Source: Coniferiporia sulphurascens (Eukaryota; Basidiomycota; Agaricomycetes; Hymenochaetales; Hymenochaetaceae). Taken from it: a stretch of DNA of 64,000 nt. Location of the stretch: positions 682,001 to 746,000 of the forward strand of contig NBBA01000008.1 in NCBI GenBank assembly GCA_002794785.1, read 5' to 3'. The position numbers and the translations under genes were made by a program. The first letter of the stretch is position 1, and every line of letters starts with the position of its first letter. Below the pieces are notes generated by a model that worked only from the letters and a program-made list of their open reading frames with translations, did no database searches and was not told where the DNA came from. Below, piece after piece: positions 11,126-23,100 of this stretch.

Positions 11126-12115
11126 TCACTTATTTCCTTCTACGCTAGTTTTTAACTTTCTCTCCCTTTCCTCTTTCTTTCGCTTCGAGCCGAAAAGAGA
11201 GACAACTTGGCCGAACGCCCTCATAAACATAGGTGTTACGGGCTTGGAGTATGGCGTTAACCGCCGTTCGAGGTGCGGATGCTCAGCATGCCCTGGGGGG
11301 AGCACAAACGTTACCGATCGCTTTCTTCGTGCCGTCCCTGTTTCCATGATCTTACGCTTAGATGACATATGTCGTTGCATACCTACCGAACGCGGAGGCT
11401 GGGACGGAATCCGCAGGCCACGCTGAAGAGGAGTCGGAAGTGTGCGTCTCCGGGGAAGAGAAGGATGGAGAGTAGAGGTGGAGGTATCGCCTGAAGAAAC
11501 GACCGACTTTGCACGGTTAAGTTTTCGAGGGATGAACGGTACTAGTGGTGCAGATAGAGAAGCCTCATAGTCTTGTGCTCCCGGGAACTGGGATATTGAT
11601 GAAGAACGCGAGGGGAAAGGGATAGTGGAGTGTTCGTGGGTATACTCAGCAGGGGGCGAATGCAATTGACGACGTTTGTTATCAATGTATCGGGCCGACG
11701 GGTGACTTGAAGGTAATGATACATGAGTAGATGGCGGATTTAGAGCTGGAGTCATGGGAAATTCAGGCAGGTTATTGGTCGAGGTTATCGGAAGGACGCC
11801 GTCAAGAGACTTGCTTGGAAGGTGAGGGGTCCAGTATGAGCGGTTATTCGATCGTGCTGTGCTGTTTCCAGTCTTATCAGTGTCCAAGGTTTTTTTTTTC
11901 GAAGTGGAATCGAATACTAGTGCACTTTTTCTTCGTGCACCCGTAGTTACGAGAATTCCAACCTTCTGTGATGTAGTTGATGGCGACTTCCTTTTAGACG
12001 GCTCAAGTTCTGTTAGAATCGAATTTTTGCGGACGGGTTCAACAGGATTTAAAAACACTCCAGGAACAAGTCCAGCAAGTTCTTTGTGCTCAGTACCTGA
12101 GGTAGGTTTACTCAT
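11126..12115 (-). CDS. hypothetical disordered basic protein
   Basis: An uninterrupted frame of 329 codons from ATG 12115 (MSKPTSGTEHKELAGL). I do not recognise it. It is rich in Ser, Pro, Thr, Arg and Lys throughout, without hydrophobic cores, so it is probably disordered. The last third is strongly basic (RRRTLPTPLQRGLR, ARRKRSVTF) and ends in a charged stretch (KRKKEERERKLK). This could be a nuclear localisation or nucleic-acid-binding tail. The true N-terminus may lie further upstream: a GTAAGC donor near 12169 and open stretches up to an ATG at 12556 could add exons, but I could not build a convincing chain. It is divergent from the UBC7-like gene. Confidence 0.5.
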   Translation of the reverse strand: MSKPTSGTEHKELAGLVPGVFLNPVEPVRKNSILTELEPSKRKSPSTTSQKVGILVTTGARRKSALVFDSTSKKKTLDTDKTGNSTARSNNRSYWTPHLPSKSLDGVLPITSTNNLPEFPMTPALNPPSTHVSLPSSHPSARYIDNKRRQLHSPPAEYTHEHSTIPFPSRSSSISQFPGAQDYEASLSAPLVPFIPRKLNRAKSVVSSGDTSTSTLHPSLPRRRTLPTPLQRGLRIPSQPPRSVGMQRHMSSKRKIMETGTARRKRSVTFVLPPGHAEHPHLERRLTPYSKPVTPMFMRAFGQVVSLFGSKRKKEERERKLKTSVEGNK

Positions 12116-12918
12116 TTCTATCAGGAGCTTCAGTTTACAAAAAAAATGGTCCCAGTGGCGGAGCTTACCTTTTGCAGCGACACCTTGTGTCTCTTGTTCG
12201 TTATATGCTTCACCTTGACTTCTGACGCAGCTGTCCCATATGCACTCCTATTTCAATGGGTGCCAGAGCAATATTGCTCGCGTTATGCAGTATACGAAGG
12301 GGGAGAACACGTTTGTCCGAGGCTGTCGTGAGATTCGAAAGGGAACTGACCTGGCTAAATTAGCAAAGATAGACATGGACTACACCAATCTGAGGCTTCT
12401 TCGTCGTAAGGCGCATCTGACTTCGGTTATCGACACGGCCCTTTGATTTTGCAAACTGCAACGACCCAGTGGAACCCGCATACTACCGGTACTGTAGTAA
12501 GCAGAATTGAGGGAACAAACCGCAAAGTGCTTCAGCGCTTCCGTCGGAGGTGTCATTAGCAAGGGAAAGAAGCTTTCTTATCTCCCAGGCCAGGAAACCG
12601 ACCAGCCTCCGAGAACTTTGCACTCAAATACATAGTCAACAAGTTGAGCTTCTTGTTACCGAGTTTCGTTGCCCAGGTGGCGTATGCTCACGTGACAACG
12701 GAAATAGCCGGATTATCGACATCGAGACCCTCACGCCCTTCCGCCTCCTCCACCAGTGCCGTCTTCTACCCTTGCTTTGCATTCTACCTGTCTCTACCTC
12801 CTATACACTCATAAGGCTAAGCGCCCGTTCTGTAAGTTTACTTTTTCATCTGAGGAGTAGGTGTACTCACCCCGAGCCAGCAAAGTAGCCCAGCGCATCG
12901 AAGGAAGAGACTACAAGC
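12116..12918. other. shared upstream region of the hypothetical gene and UBC7-like gene
   Basis: About 800 bases between divergent starts. It may contain unplaced 5' exons of the hypothetical protein on the minus strand (candidate ATG 12556). The right side must hold the E2 promoter. Confidence 0.4.
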
Positions 12919-14142
12919 ATGGCAGCTAACACGGCGCAGATTCACCTTGCGCGCCAGCTACAAGATCTCAAGAAGAACCCACCCTCCGAGTTCTCTGCTG
13001 GTGAGTGACGCCTTCCATGAGACCTCCTATCTCCGTTTCTGCCTGCATTCTTTCCTGTCTTGACTTCATGAGACACCTTTTACCGGGATTGTGCACCTTC
13101 GCGTGCGCCCCGTTATTAAACATTTGTCTCAACATTATGCGTCCCTCAGCCATCTCTCCTTGAATAAATATATTCGCCTGCTTCAGAGTTTCTTCGACGC
13201 AATGCACACTTGGAATGTTACTAACCTCTTCGGGACGCGTATATCAGGTCTTAAAGGAGATGGGGACAATCTCTTAGAGTGGAGAGTTACTATTTTCGGG
13301 TGAGCAAATTCGTCAATGTGGCCTTCGATTCTATTAACCGTTGAGCATTTGGTGGCGTCCAGACGCGAAGGGACGCCGTAGTATGTCATACCCGATTGTG
13401 TCGATGTGCATCCTTTTTGACGAGCGGCTCAAACAGCGATGGCGGAATCTTTCCGGCAGATCTTATATTTACAACAGGCTTCCCTGAAGAGCCTCCAACA
13501 ATGAGATTTGTCGTTGATATGTGGCATCCAAACAGTGCGTTTCTTCATACGCGATACGCGTTCGTCTCTTACATAGTTACGTTGTTGGCGTTCACGCTAA
13601 CTACTCCCAAAGTTTATCACGATGGTCGTGTATGTATCTCTATTCTGGTAAGCTTTACTCTCCCTCACCAGGTGCTACCTGGTTTCCGTTTGGAACTAAT
13701 TTCTGTTAAATCAATTAGCACCCTCCAGAGGATGATCAGTACGGTTATGAAGATGCAGGGGAGCGGTGGCGACCTGTGCACTCTATAGAATCGATTGTGG
13801 GTGCTTCTACTCTTCGTATCGTATTATATTCTGATTATGCATGCCCTCGCGCCTGGAATACAGGTTATGAGTGTCATGTCACTTATCTTTGCCGACGTTC
13901 CAAATACTGATAGTCCAGCAAATGTGGACGCGGCGGTGAGCGTGCACTACAAATGGTTTGGCGAAAATTTCTCTGATCAAATTGTTTTGTTTTGTTCTTT
14001 CCTTGCCCATTGCCCCTCGACACACCTGGTTCAAATAAATGCTTTGCTTGAGCAGAAGCAAGTGAGAGAGGACCTTCCCGGATACAAGAGGAAGGTGCGA
14101 AACCTCGCGGAGCGAAGTTTAAACTACAACCCGGATGATTGA
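12919..14142 (+). CDS. UBC7: ubiquitin-conjugating enzyme E2, Ubc7/UBE2G type
   Basis: E2 enzyme that takes ubiquitin from E1 onto a Cys and passes it to E3-bound substrates. The Ubc7/UBE2G class works in ER-associated degradation with Hrd1/Doa10-type ligases. Eight exons give 173 aa: 12919-13000, 13248-13299, 13363-13380, 13437-13534, 13613-13647, 13719-13796, 13864-13935 and 14056-14142. The HPN motif (MWHPNIYHDGRVCISIL) and the catalytic Cys near residue 91 are present. The class-specific acidic insertion after the Cys (HPPEDDQYGYEDAGERW) places it with Ubc7/UBE2G. Exon 3 is 18 nt and exon 5 is 35 nt. The first intron is 247 bp, long for this locus, with a CTAAC branch-like site near 13221. 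The segment GREGTPYDGGIF differs slightly from the usual GPPDTPYEGG. Confidence 0.92.
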
Positions 14143-14530
14143 TTTACTTTGCGACTCCTTACGGCTATTATTTCCTCTTAAGAGGAATTGTCCGGCTAGC
14201 ATTGCATCTCTATACGTCTTTTTACGCCCGGATTAACTGCTTGTGTCACTGTGGCACGCGTTGATTCATGCTCGCATCATTCTCGTTTTTCTTTCGCTTT
14301 GGCATGTTCTTGACGATTTGTATGTCTATAAACAAGTAAGAAAATGTTATAACATTGTATGAATTACAATACGAAATGCGTACACCTCATCTACAGATAT
14401 GCATTAGGAAATAGGTGGCTGGTGACTGTACTTGTGATCGGCGCTAATTTCACGAGCATTACTTGCAAGTTTCCGGAGACGCGTTCTGCGTGCAGCCTAC
14501 ATTTTGGCGTCGAGCGCATTCATTGTCTGC
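14143..14530. other. intergenic between UBC7-like and METTL14-like genes
   Basis: About 390 bases: 3' UTR of the E2 gene, then the promoter of the METTL14-like gene, both on the plus strand. No other feature seen. Confidence 0.5.
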
Positions 14531-16889
14531 ATGATGAGCACCGCCGAAGTTCTGTCGTCAGCAAATGCCCTCCTCGCCTCTCACTCGTCTATACTCGAAC
14601 ACGTTCGCACGTCACAGCGCAACCATCGACGCGCACTTCACGACTTTGCTCATCCTAGCACTGGCGCGTCTTCCCCAGGTGCAACTGACTCTCTCGATGT
14701 ACTCCTAAACCTACCCTTGATCACAACACCGCCCTCTCCTCAATCTCCACTCCCTTCCCCTCTTTCCCCTAGTGATTCACTGGGCCCAAGCTCGTCAACA
14801 TCTGTCGCACATCCAAACTCTCGCGTGGTGCGACCGGATTTGCCAGCTGCGAAGAAGGCTCGTTGCGCGCGTTACGCAAACTATGTACCTGAAGAAGAGA
14901 CCATAAGGAATGACTATAGTCAGCGGTATGTTGACGGGGGTGAGTGGCCGCAAAATTGGGTGGTCGGGGCTGAGATGGAGCGTCGGTTCGAGGAGTATGT
15001 GTTGCACTTGTTTCATTCCCGTGAACCACTAAACCCAACATGCTCTGTTCGACAGATACCCCAAGCAACAGCGGCTCCTGTCCCTAAAGAAAGCCTCTGT
15101 CTCTGAGTATGCTTTCCCTCCAGCTTACCTCTCCATGTCTGCATCCCAAAAGGCGCTTCAAGGCCTCAAGTTTGATTCAATTCTGATCGACCCGCCCTTT
15201 TCATCTTCGTTCACATGGGAGCAGCTGGAAGCCCTTCCCATACAGGCACTCGCAGCAGACCCAAGCTTTATATTTTTGTGGGTTGGAAGTGGTGCTGGAG
15301 AAGGTCTGGAGCGCGGACGTGAAATTCTTGGAAAATGGGGTTACAGACGGTGTGAAGACATTGTCTGGGTAAAAACGAACAAGGATACAAACAGGGGGCC
15401 TGGGGTATGTTTTAAATGTACTTGAGAGTCTAGATATTGAGGAATGTCGCCACTTTACAGACAGATCCTCCGACGACGTCTCTCCTCACGAGAACAAAGC
15501 AACACTGTCTCATGGGCATTCGTGGGACGGTACGGCGCTCTACAGATAGCTGGTTTGTTCATTGTAATATTGGTACGTCCTATGCTTTGCTTCGATTACG
15601 ATAGTCGTTGACCACGTGTACAAATCTCATCGGTTAGATACGGATGTGATCATCTGGGAGGGGGACCCTTCGGATCCTACTCGCAAACCCCCGGAGATGT
15701 ACCAGCTAATTGAGAATTTCTGTCTTGGTACACGTCGTCTCGAAATATTTGGACGGTGTCACTCATTACGGCGCGGGTGGGTCACTGTGACCGCTGATGA
15801 ACTCAGTCTAACTCCCGAGGAGGCACGGGAGAATGATAATGCGGCCCCATTCGAACGGGAGAAGTGGGAAGCACAGATTAAGGAATTAGCGATGGGCGGG
15901 AAGTGTGTCGTACCAAATACGGCGGGTGAGTATCGGTTCGAAGTAGCATAGTCTGACGCATAACTAACGCTATTTTTATGCATGCTAGAAATCGAGAGCC
16001 TTCGCCCGAAATCCCCTCCTCCACGCGGCGCCAGTGGTTCTAATATCACAGTATCTGCGGCGCCTATGTCTGCGTCTCCCAACAATCTCCCGAACAATCC
16101 TGCTCGTGGTGGGGGCGGCGGAGGGACAGGCGGAGGGATTATGATGGGCGGGCCGAAGCAGAACTTTAACCCGCAGATAATGGCTCAACCGATGGGTATG
16201 ATGGGCATGAACTCAATAGGTGGAATGGGAAACATGAACAATCTGGGAAATCTAGGGACGGGGAACATGGGGGGTATGGGTGGAAACATGGGGGGTGTGG
16301 TTGGCGTGGGCGGACTGGGTAACATGAACGGTATGGGGAATGTGGGAAATGGAATGAACTGGCCCATGGCTAGGGCGAATGCAAACGCGGGGATGGCAGG
16401 CAATGTGGGTGCAGGGATGGGAGGTATGATGATGAACAACATGGGCCTGCCTATGAATGCACCACTCGGAAGTCACAGTGCATTCAACTTTGCCTTTGAC
16501 GGGACTGCAGGGTCGGGCAGGGGAATGGGTCAGGAGCGGGGATGATGCCCATGCACCCTGGGATGAACCACAGCATAGGTCAGGGTGTAGGCGGTATGAA
16601 CCACGGAATGAGTGGCATGAGTCAGATGAATTCAGGTATGGGTATGGGAATGGGCGCACAACCTCAGCTCGGATACAGCGGCTTCGATGCCGGCCAAGGG
16701 GCCTGGATGGGCGGAGCCCCAAACGCATTCAATAACATTGGCGCAGTCGGACAGCAGCAACAATTTATGGCCGCAGGTGCTGGTGGGATGTGGGACGGTA
16801 GCTTCGTAGAAGAAGGGAATATGAATGTGATGGGTGGGATGGGGACTGGTATGGGTCAAGGCATGAGGCAATGGCGGGGCTATCAATAG
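14531..16889 (+). CDS. METTL14-like subunit of the mRNA m6A methyltransferase (MT-A70 family)
   Basis: Six exons give 683 aa: 14531-14994, 15056-15404, 15461-15572, 15638-15925, 15989-16511 and 16574-16889. METTL14 is the RNA-binding, non-catalytic partner of METTL3 in the nuclear complex that methylates adenosine N6 in mRNA. METTL14 blocks in order: [17 protein letters not shown] with [16 protein letters not shown] (near residue 200), [64 protein letters not shown] and [17 protein letters not shown], then [14 protein letters not shown], the METTL14 ending before its Gly-rich tail. The DPPW of catalytic subunits is DPPF here, in keeping with a degenerate active site. About 250 C-terminal residues are a Gly/Met/Asn-rich repeat tail. 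The last intron (16512-16573) has a weak GTCGGG donor; without it the frame ends at TGA 16543-16545. Residues 1-110 are Ser/Pro-rich. The start could be the adjacent ATG at 14534. Confidence 0.9.
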
Positions 16890-19800
16890 TGCGTCCTAAC
16901 GGCCCTTTCTTTTTTGCATCTCTTCGTTTCGGTATCTATTACTTGTGCAATGTACACTGTACCATAAACAGACAATACAGACTCTTTGAAGCATTTGAAG
17001 TCGACGCAAAAAGAAAGCGTGCTTGCAATGGATTAAGCCAGTTACAGTTTAGGCTTGACACGGGTTAAGACGGTACTGAAAATGGGGAACACGCGAGTTT
17101 TCCCGCGGCGCCGCTGCTTTAAAGACCCGACGCGCGTCGCTTGCCACGTGATCATATAAGATTTGTTCTCTTTTGACTAGAGGAACTTGAATACAACACT
17201 CTAACTCCCACCGCGTTTCCAATTTGTAGTAGTCGCTTCTAAAGGTGAACTCAATTGCCACTCAGGTGATGCGTACAGGCAGAGGCCCCTTCCCGCTAGG
17301 TATATCGTTCTATAGGCTGGGAGTGTGCTTGGCTTCTGAAATCTCAGATCAACCTGAACTCTTTTCTAGGGGGGATGATTGGTATCCCTTCTGTGTGTTC
17401 GTTTTTCCTAACTCTGTCAACACAATTGATTTTTGCCTAGGCTCAGGCTAGCTCCGGTGCTTTGGGCACGTACAGCTAAACGAAAGTGTTTACTTATTTG
17501 TCCAAGGGAAAACTTCTAGGTCGCTCCGGAACCTCCGTCCTTTCTCGCGTGCTCATCTAATTTTTCTGTCCCCAACTTGGTCTGGAACTTCCCTGATAAG
17601 TGAAGAAGACCTGGTAACGAGGCAACTGCACTCAACTACCGCAATGTCGAGTTGCTTACTTTGAATTAATAGTCATTGGCCCATCCTATCAGTGCGTCCT
17701 GCGTCTGTCGTGGTTTAGGCGCGTTTGTGCACGCCGTACTTATGCGCCCCTGTCCCTGAATGGGTAGCTAATTACAGGAGCAAGACCGCCATCTTTGTGA
17801 CGAAGGGACACGCTCCTTCCTGCACTCTCACCCCCTTCGCCGCAAAGCGCTCAGGTTCCGAGCAACTGGCGGAACATAGGGCTCCACACAAGTCAGAGCT
17901 CGACCCCAGCTCACGGAGTTACCGTGACATTTGAACTCGTGCAACGCGCACGACGAGGTTGTTGGTTTGAAGTTACATGACAGAGCCGAGGTGGCATGCC
18001 TTTAATCAGATACAGGAAGATCGACTTTTTGTTCATCTCCACCGCTAATGATACACCGAAGTACACCTCACCGAGACGGCCGCGGACGCCGTCGTTCGTC
18101 TGTTCGCGTTTTCCTTGCTTAATTTGCTGTGGCAGGCTCGAGGTAGTCCATCTCTCTCTACACACGAGGTTTCGTCATCGAAGCGCAGAGTTGCGAGCAA
18201 ATGTCTGGACCTAAAATATTGGTGACCGGATTCCCTGTCTTAATTCAATTACAACACCGACCCTACCTTCTTAACCGCCTGAACCTTTTTGGTAGTGTGG
18301 AGAGGCTTGGTGACGTGGGCTAGCGACTGGCCGCCAGCAGCAGGCACCACAGCCTGACGTATGAATGGCAATTCAGCACCCATGGATTCCGTTTCAATCA
18401 GGTATAGCCACCAATTCAGCCACCGAAGCATTCTTTGTTGCAACGTAACAAACCAACTTATCCGTGACTCCTTGAGCCCTTAATGGTCTTGGGAGATTGC
18501 ACTCGAGCAGACCAGAACACAAGGTCCGGCCTTCTGGACTCACCCCGGAATGCACATCACAGATGCACCCGCGCTCATTCGGATCACCAGCGCTCGGATG
18601 CCATAAATCTGTACGACACAAATTGACGGGATTCGGATTTCGTCACAATAGTTTGCCGACGGCTGCACACCAGTACCTTCCTCGTCGATCGATTCTCGTC
18701 ACGAATAGATCTGAATCTAGTGAAGGGCGCCAGCTAGAAGGCGCATCTTCGTGCGTAACTGCGTAGCTCTCCAAGGTGAAACTTTAATCCATATTCCACG
18801 TCTCATATACTCCCGGCATTCGCGAAATGCATACAAACGTGTCTCCGGTCACTTTTGTCTCCGAGGTATTTGCCCGCCTATCTCCTGGCCAGCCGTAGCC
18901 GACGGCTCCCACCTGTGAGTTGTTGTCATCCGGAGCCACATCCAGCGATAACTACGCCTCGGTAGCTAGAGCGGAAGCAGAACCGCGTGGACAGCCCAAC
19001 CCCCGTTCGCACACGCGGGTAACCCTTCGCAACTTGCTGAGCGCCGATCATAACAGTGATTCGGAGAAAGACCGTGTACCCGTGCGGCGGTGCGGGACCA
19101 CCAACATTCTACTGCAAGCGGGACCGCCCGAGTCCGTATGTCTCCACTAAGCGTCAACCCCCCAGCGCTGCCGCTCGTGCTATTCTACATGCATGAGCCA
19201 AGGAATTGTTAAGGTCCTTACCGGTCGGCGGTACTGCGCATACACGGGCGGATCTATAGCCACGGGCGCTCTCAGCTGAAAGCGCGTGCAACTATATGTT
19301 AATTTCACCATATCGGTTAAATAGCGTTGCTCTTTGCAGACCGGACGATGATAAATTTCGTATAAGCATTAGAGTACGTGTTGTTTTATATTCACAAGCA
19401 GTTCGTATTACTACAAGATATGCTACCAAAAACGACGGCCTATATTGAGGAGACCTTTGATTTTTCGGGAACGGGTCAAAAGGATTTCGAATGAGGGGGA
19501 AGGGAGAAAATAAGAGGATTTATCGGAAGCAGATACATTGTTTCGGAGTCCGTCGAGCTATTTACTGAAATTTAGGCGATTTAATATGCGCTCAGCTCGT
19601 GCGCAGTCGACAGTTACTAGGCGAGTGTATCGAGGGATAAGCACTAGATGAGGTGTAAGTAGATTGAGAGGAGGGGAAAAGAATTCGAGAGTGGCAGAAC
19701 ACAGGCAGCGACCAATGAATTGAAGCGAGGTGCAAGTAGGATAGAGTAGAATAAGAGGTGGGCGGACTAGCGCAAGATAGTAAATTCGTAATAAAAACAG

Positions 19801-20103
19801 AACAAGAAAATTAACGCGAATGTCACAAAAATTAGGATTAAGCGTGTTAAAAGTTAGGTTGTGGTCGAATAAGAAAAGGGCCGGAGAATAGGAGCGGGAA
19901 AGGGAAAACAAGACGTAGACAATAGCTTAACAAATTCATGGCCGTATATTATATGAAATAGCATAAAGTAGAATGAGCAACTTTTAGTGCAAGCGGGGCG
20001 CTCGGGGATAGATCCAAGAAAAGGAAAGAAAAGCAAGGCCGAAAAGGGGGGAAGAAACGAAGAGATGACGCGGACGCAGCACCCGGCTACGTACGTCTCA
20101 ACC
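16890..20103. other. gene-poor stretch between METTL14-like and STE12
   Basis: About 3.2 kb. I found no exon chain, RNA gene or repeat I can support. Open frames here are short, lack splice-linked partners and show no family motifs. The right end (19.5-20.1 kb) is the presumed STE12 3' UTR and is purine-rich on the plus strand. Confidence 0.45.
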
Positions 20104-23100
20104 TCAGTTTCCACTCGTACTCACGTCATAGCGGTACTGCTCATTGTACTGTGCAGTGTTGTCCAGTGAAGTCAAATTCGTGTAGTAGCCCGCTGCTGTA
20201 CCCGTTGTGTCCGGAGTAGCGTACTGCGCACCGTCAGCGTAAACGTCTGTGTACGTGGCGCCAGAAGCTGCGATGCTTGTCGCGGTTGTCGTTTCATATC
20301 CGCCTAAGGCCGGGCCCATTGTACTGAGCCCGATCAGCGACTGCAGACCATCCTGGAACGCACTTGGGTCCGATGACGATGAACCCTGTGCGATCGACTG
20401 GGACTGATGAGGGAGCGCATGTGACTGCCTATCGAATGCCTCGTATTCAAGCTGTGCCTGGTAAGGTGCAGGACTAGAGTGCGCAGAACCAGTCGCTGTG
20501 GACGCAGTGTACTGCAGATGCGAATAAGGGTGGTACCCACGCGTCGAACCGATGGCCAGTGGGCTACCGTCGAGTGTGTTTGCCGTTGCCGGGCGACGAA
20601 TGTGTTCGCCCCCGCGAGCAATCGTCGGGGTCGCGCTGCGGTAACGCCTGACAGGACCGGTACTGGAACTTTGGCTACTCACAAGACCCTGAAGACCAAG
20701 CGCGGTCGGATACAATGCGGCATGGTCAAACGTCTGCTTGTGAGCAGGTGCGGAGAGCGACCCAGCAGAGGATGCAGCGGAAAACGAAGTCGGCGAGTAA
20801 TCACCCTGGATTTGGTAAGCACCCGTCACAGGTGTCCCGTATGAGGTTGCGTAGCGTGCCTGCACAGACGGAGCACTTGCCGTGCTGAATGCCGGCGACG
20901 GATGCGAGGACGCGTTGTAATCATAACCAACGGAGTGGGCGGCTGGTAGCGAGTTAGCATGTGCCGACCAGTCGCCCTGCAACTGGCTTGCAGTCATTTG
21001 CGGTGAATTTTCAGGGCTCGCCACGATGTTTGCAAATTGTTGTACGTCACCGCCCGCAAGGCCGTAATATCCGTTCGTTGAATTCGACGAATACCTGTAG
21101 GCTTTTGAAGTGTCGTCATCCTCGGACTGCATATTTGCGTGTTCTGGGACCTCGACCTCGCATGCGTTGAAGTCGTACTGTGCGCCGGGCGCGTACAACA
21201 CCTGATCCACACCATCATCCTCGACTTCATTTGAGACATCCAACATCGCCGTATCCGATGTTGTACCAGTATTAAGGCCATCCCGGTTGTGCGTGCGCAT
21301 GTGCTGGTTAAGATTATCCGCACGTGAAAAGCGACGCTGGCAAAGCTCGCACTGGTATGGCCGCTCCATAGTGTGCTTGCGAACATGGCGCTTGAGGTGT
21401 TCGAGCCTTTTGAAAAGCTGCCGACACGAATACAACGGGCAAGCGTAAGCCTTTGTCTTGCGCGCGCCGACCTGAGATAACATCTGCGCCGAAGCTTCCG
21501 ACACTGACGCGCCCAAATTCGATGTGAGCGAGCCCATATGCGTGTGTGTAATATCATGAGCGGGAAGCAATGGGTAGGTGTGACGCGCCTCCGCGTTCGG
21601 GCGCTGACTCTGTCCTTGTACAGCGGCAAGTGAAGGGTGCATTGTACGGCCCGACAACTGCAGCTGCTGATGGTCGTATATGCCGCCGTTCTGAGGGCGT
21701 GACCGTTGCACCTGTGCCACACCGCCTGTACGCTGAGTGAGTGCAGCGAGATGCTGAGCCTGCACAAGGCGCTGGTTGTCGGCCTGTCGCTGGGCCTGCA
21801 CTTGTGTGCCTGCACCCGCTCCGAGGTTAGCCTGCGCGTCAAAAAGCTCAGCTGCGCTCATCTCGCCGTCGATATCTTCGATCGAGTCGGCGCGACCAGC
21901 ATTGTTCCCCGGCACGTCGTCTTCGGACGTCGTCGGGTCTCGCGCGAGCGCGCTTCGGCCCACACGTGGGCCCTTCTTGCGTCGCTGCTTGTAGCTGGGA
22001 CTGCCCTCAAATAGTGAGAACATATTGAAAAACGGCGTGCCAGGCGCCGCGGAGCCTGAGCCCGAGCGTTCCGTGCCGGGAACTGCAGTTGCGTTCGAGG
22101 AGGCAGAAGAAGAGGACGGCCCTGCCGAAGAGCGGCCGGAGCCAGAAGACGCGGTAGGTCGTGCCTCGCGTTCCGCGGCCATTGCCTCCTCAGCGCGGCG
22201 GACGGCGGTCTCGAGCTCGCCTTCGCCCTCCTGCGTGCCTTGAGCCTTCGAGAACTGCTCGTACAGCGTGCGCTTGCTGTCATACGTGAATGAGAGGGCG
22301 GGCTCGCCGACGACGTGCGTCGTTGGTTCAAGACCCATCTTCTCACGCTTAAGGTCGCGTTCGAGCGCGTCGAGGAAGAGACGGTCATGGGGTACCGAGA
22401 ACCTGAAGAAGCCGGAAAGATACGGGAGGAGACGCGTGGACGGAAGAAGCCGAAGGGAGGAAGGACAATATATAAAAAATAAACAGAACGATTAAGTCAG
22501 CAAAGGTCTTTCGCACTTAGAGAGTTATCATCATCCCACGACGATAAGGCATATTGGGGAAAGGGGTGTCAAGGACCAAATTCGGAACGAAGTGCACAGG
22601 GAAGCAGAAGCAAGAAAAGAACGGGAAAAAACGTACCAATAGAAAACCTTCTGCTTCTTTTGTGTCCTGATGCATTGATACTTGAACAGAAGATCAAGGA
22701 AGGGCGACTGCAAGTGTCCACGCGCCGTTAAATCGTCGTCGTTAGAGCGTCCCAGGGAGTCCCGTGTCCACATCGTGGCAACAGCAGATAGATAACGCGA
22801 GTCGCCGTAAAGATTTGAATTTAAAAAGAATGATTCCAAACTTAAGTTGGGACCAAATCTAAACAGCTGGGAAATTGATGACGCACCTTCGGCTCCTCGA
22901 GGCAGGCATCCGTGCCAGGCTTCAAGTTACGCAGGTCCGAGAAGACGCCTTCTTCGAACTTCTTCATGTTTCTCACAGGTCGGCCTATCATCGCCCATGT
23001 TTTCGTTTGAGAGATTGATCGAGCAGGTCATGATCGTTGATCAGCGAGTTAGATTCGCGCCATCAGGAGTTGGAGTTGAAGTGCAGTTTCATGTTTTCAT

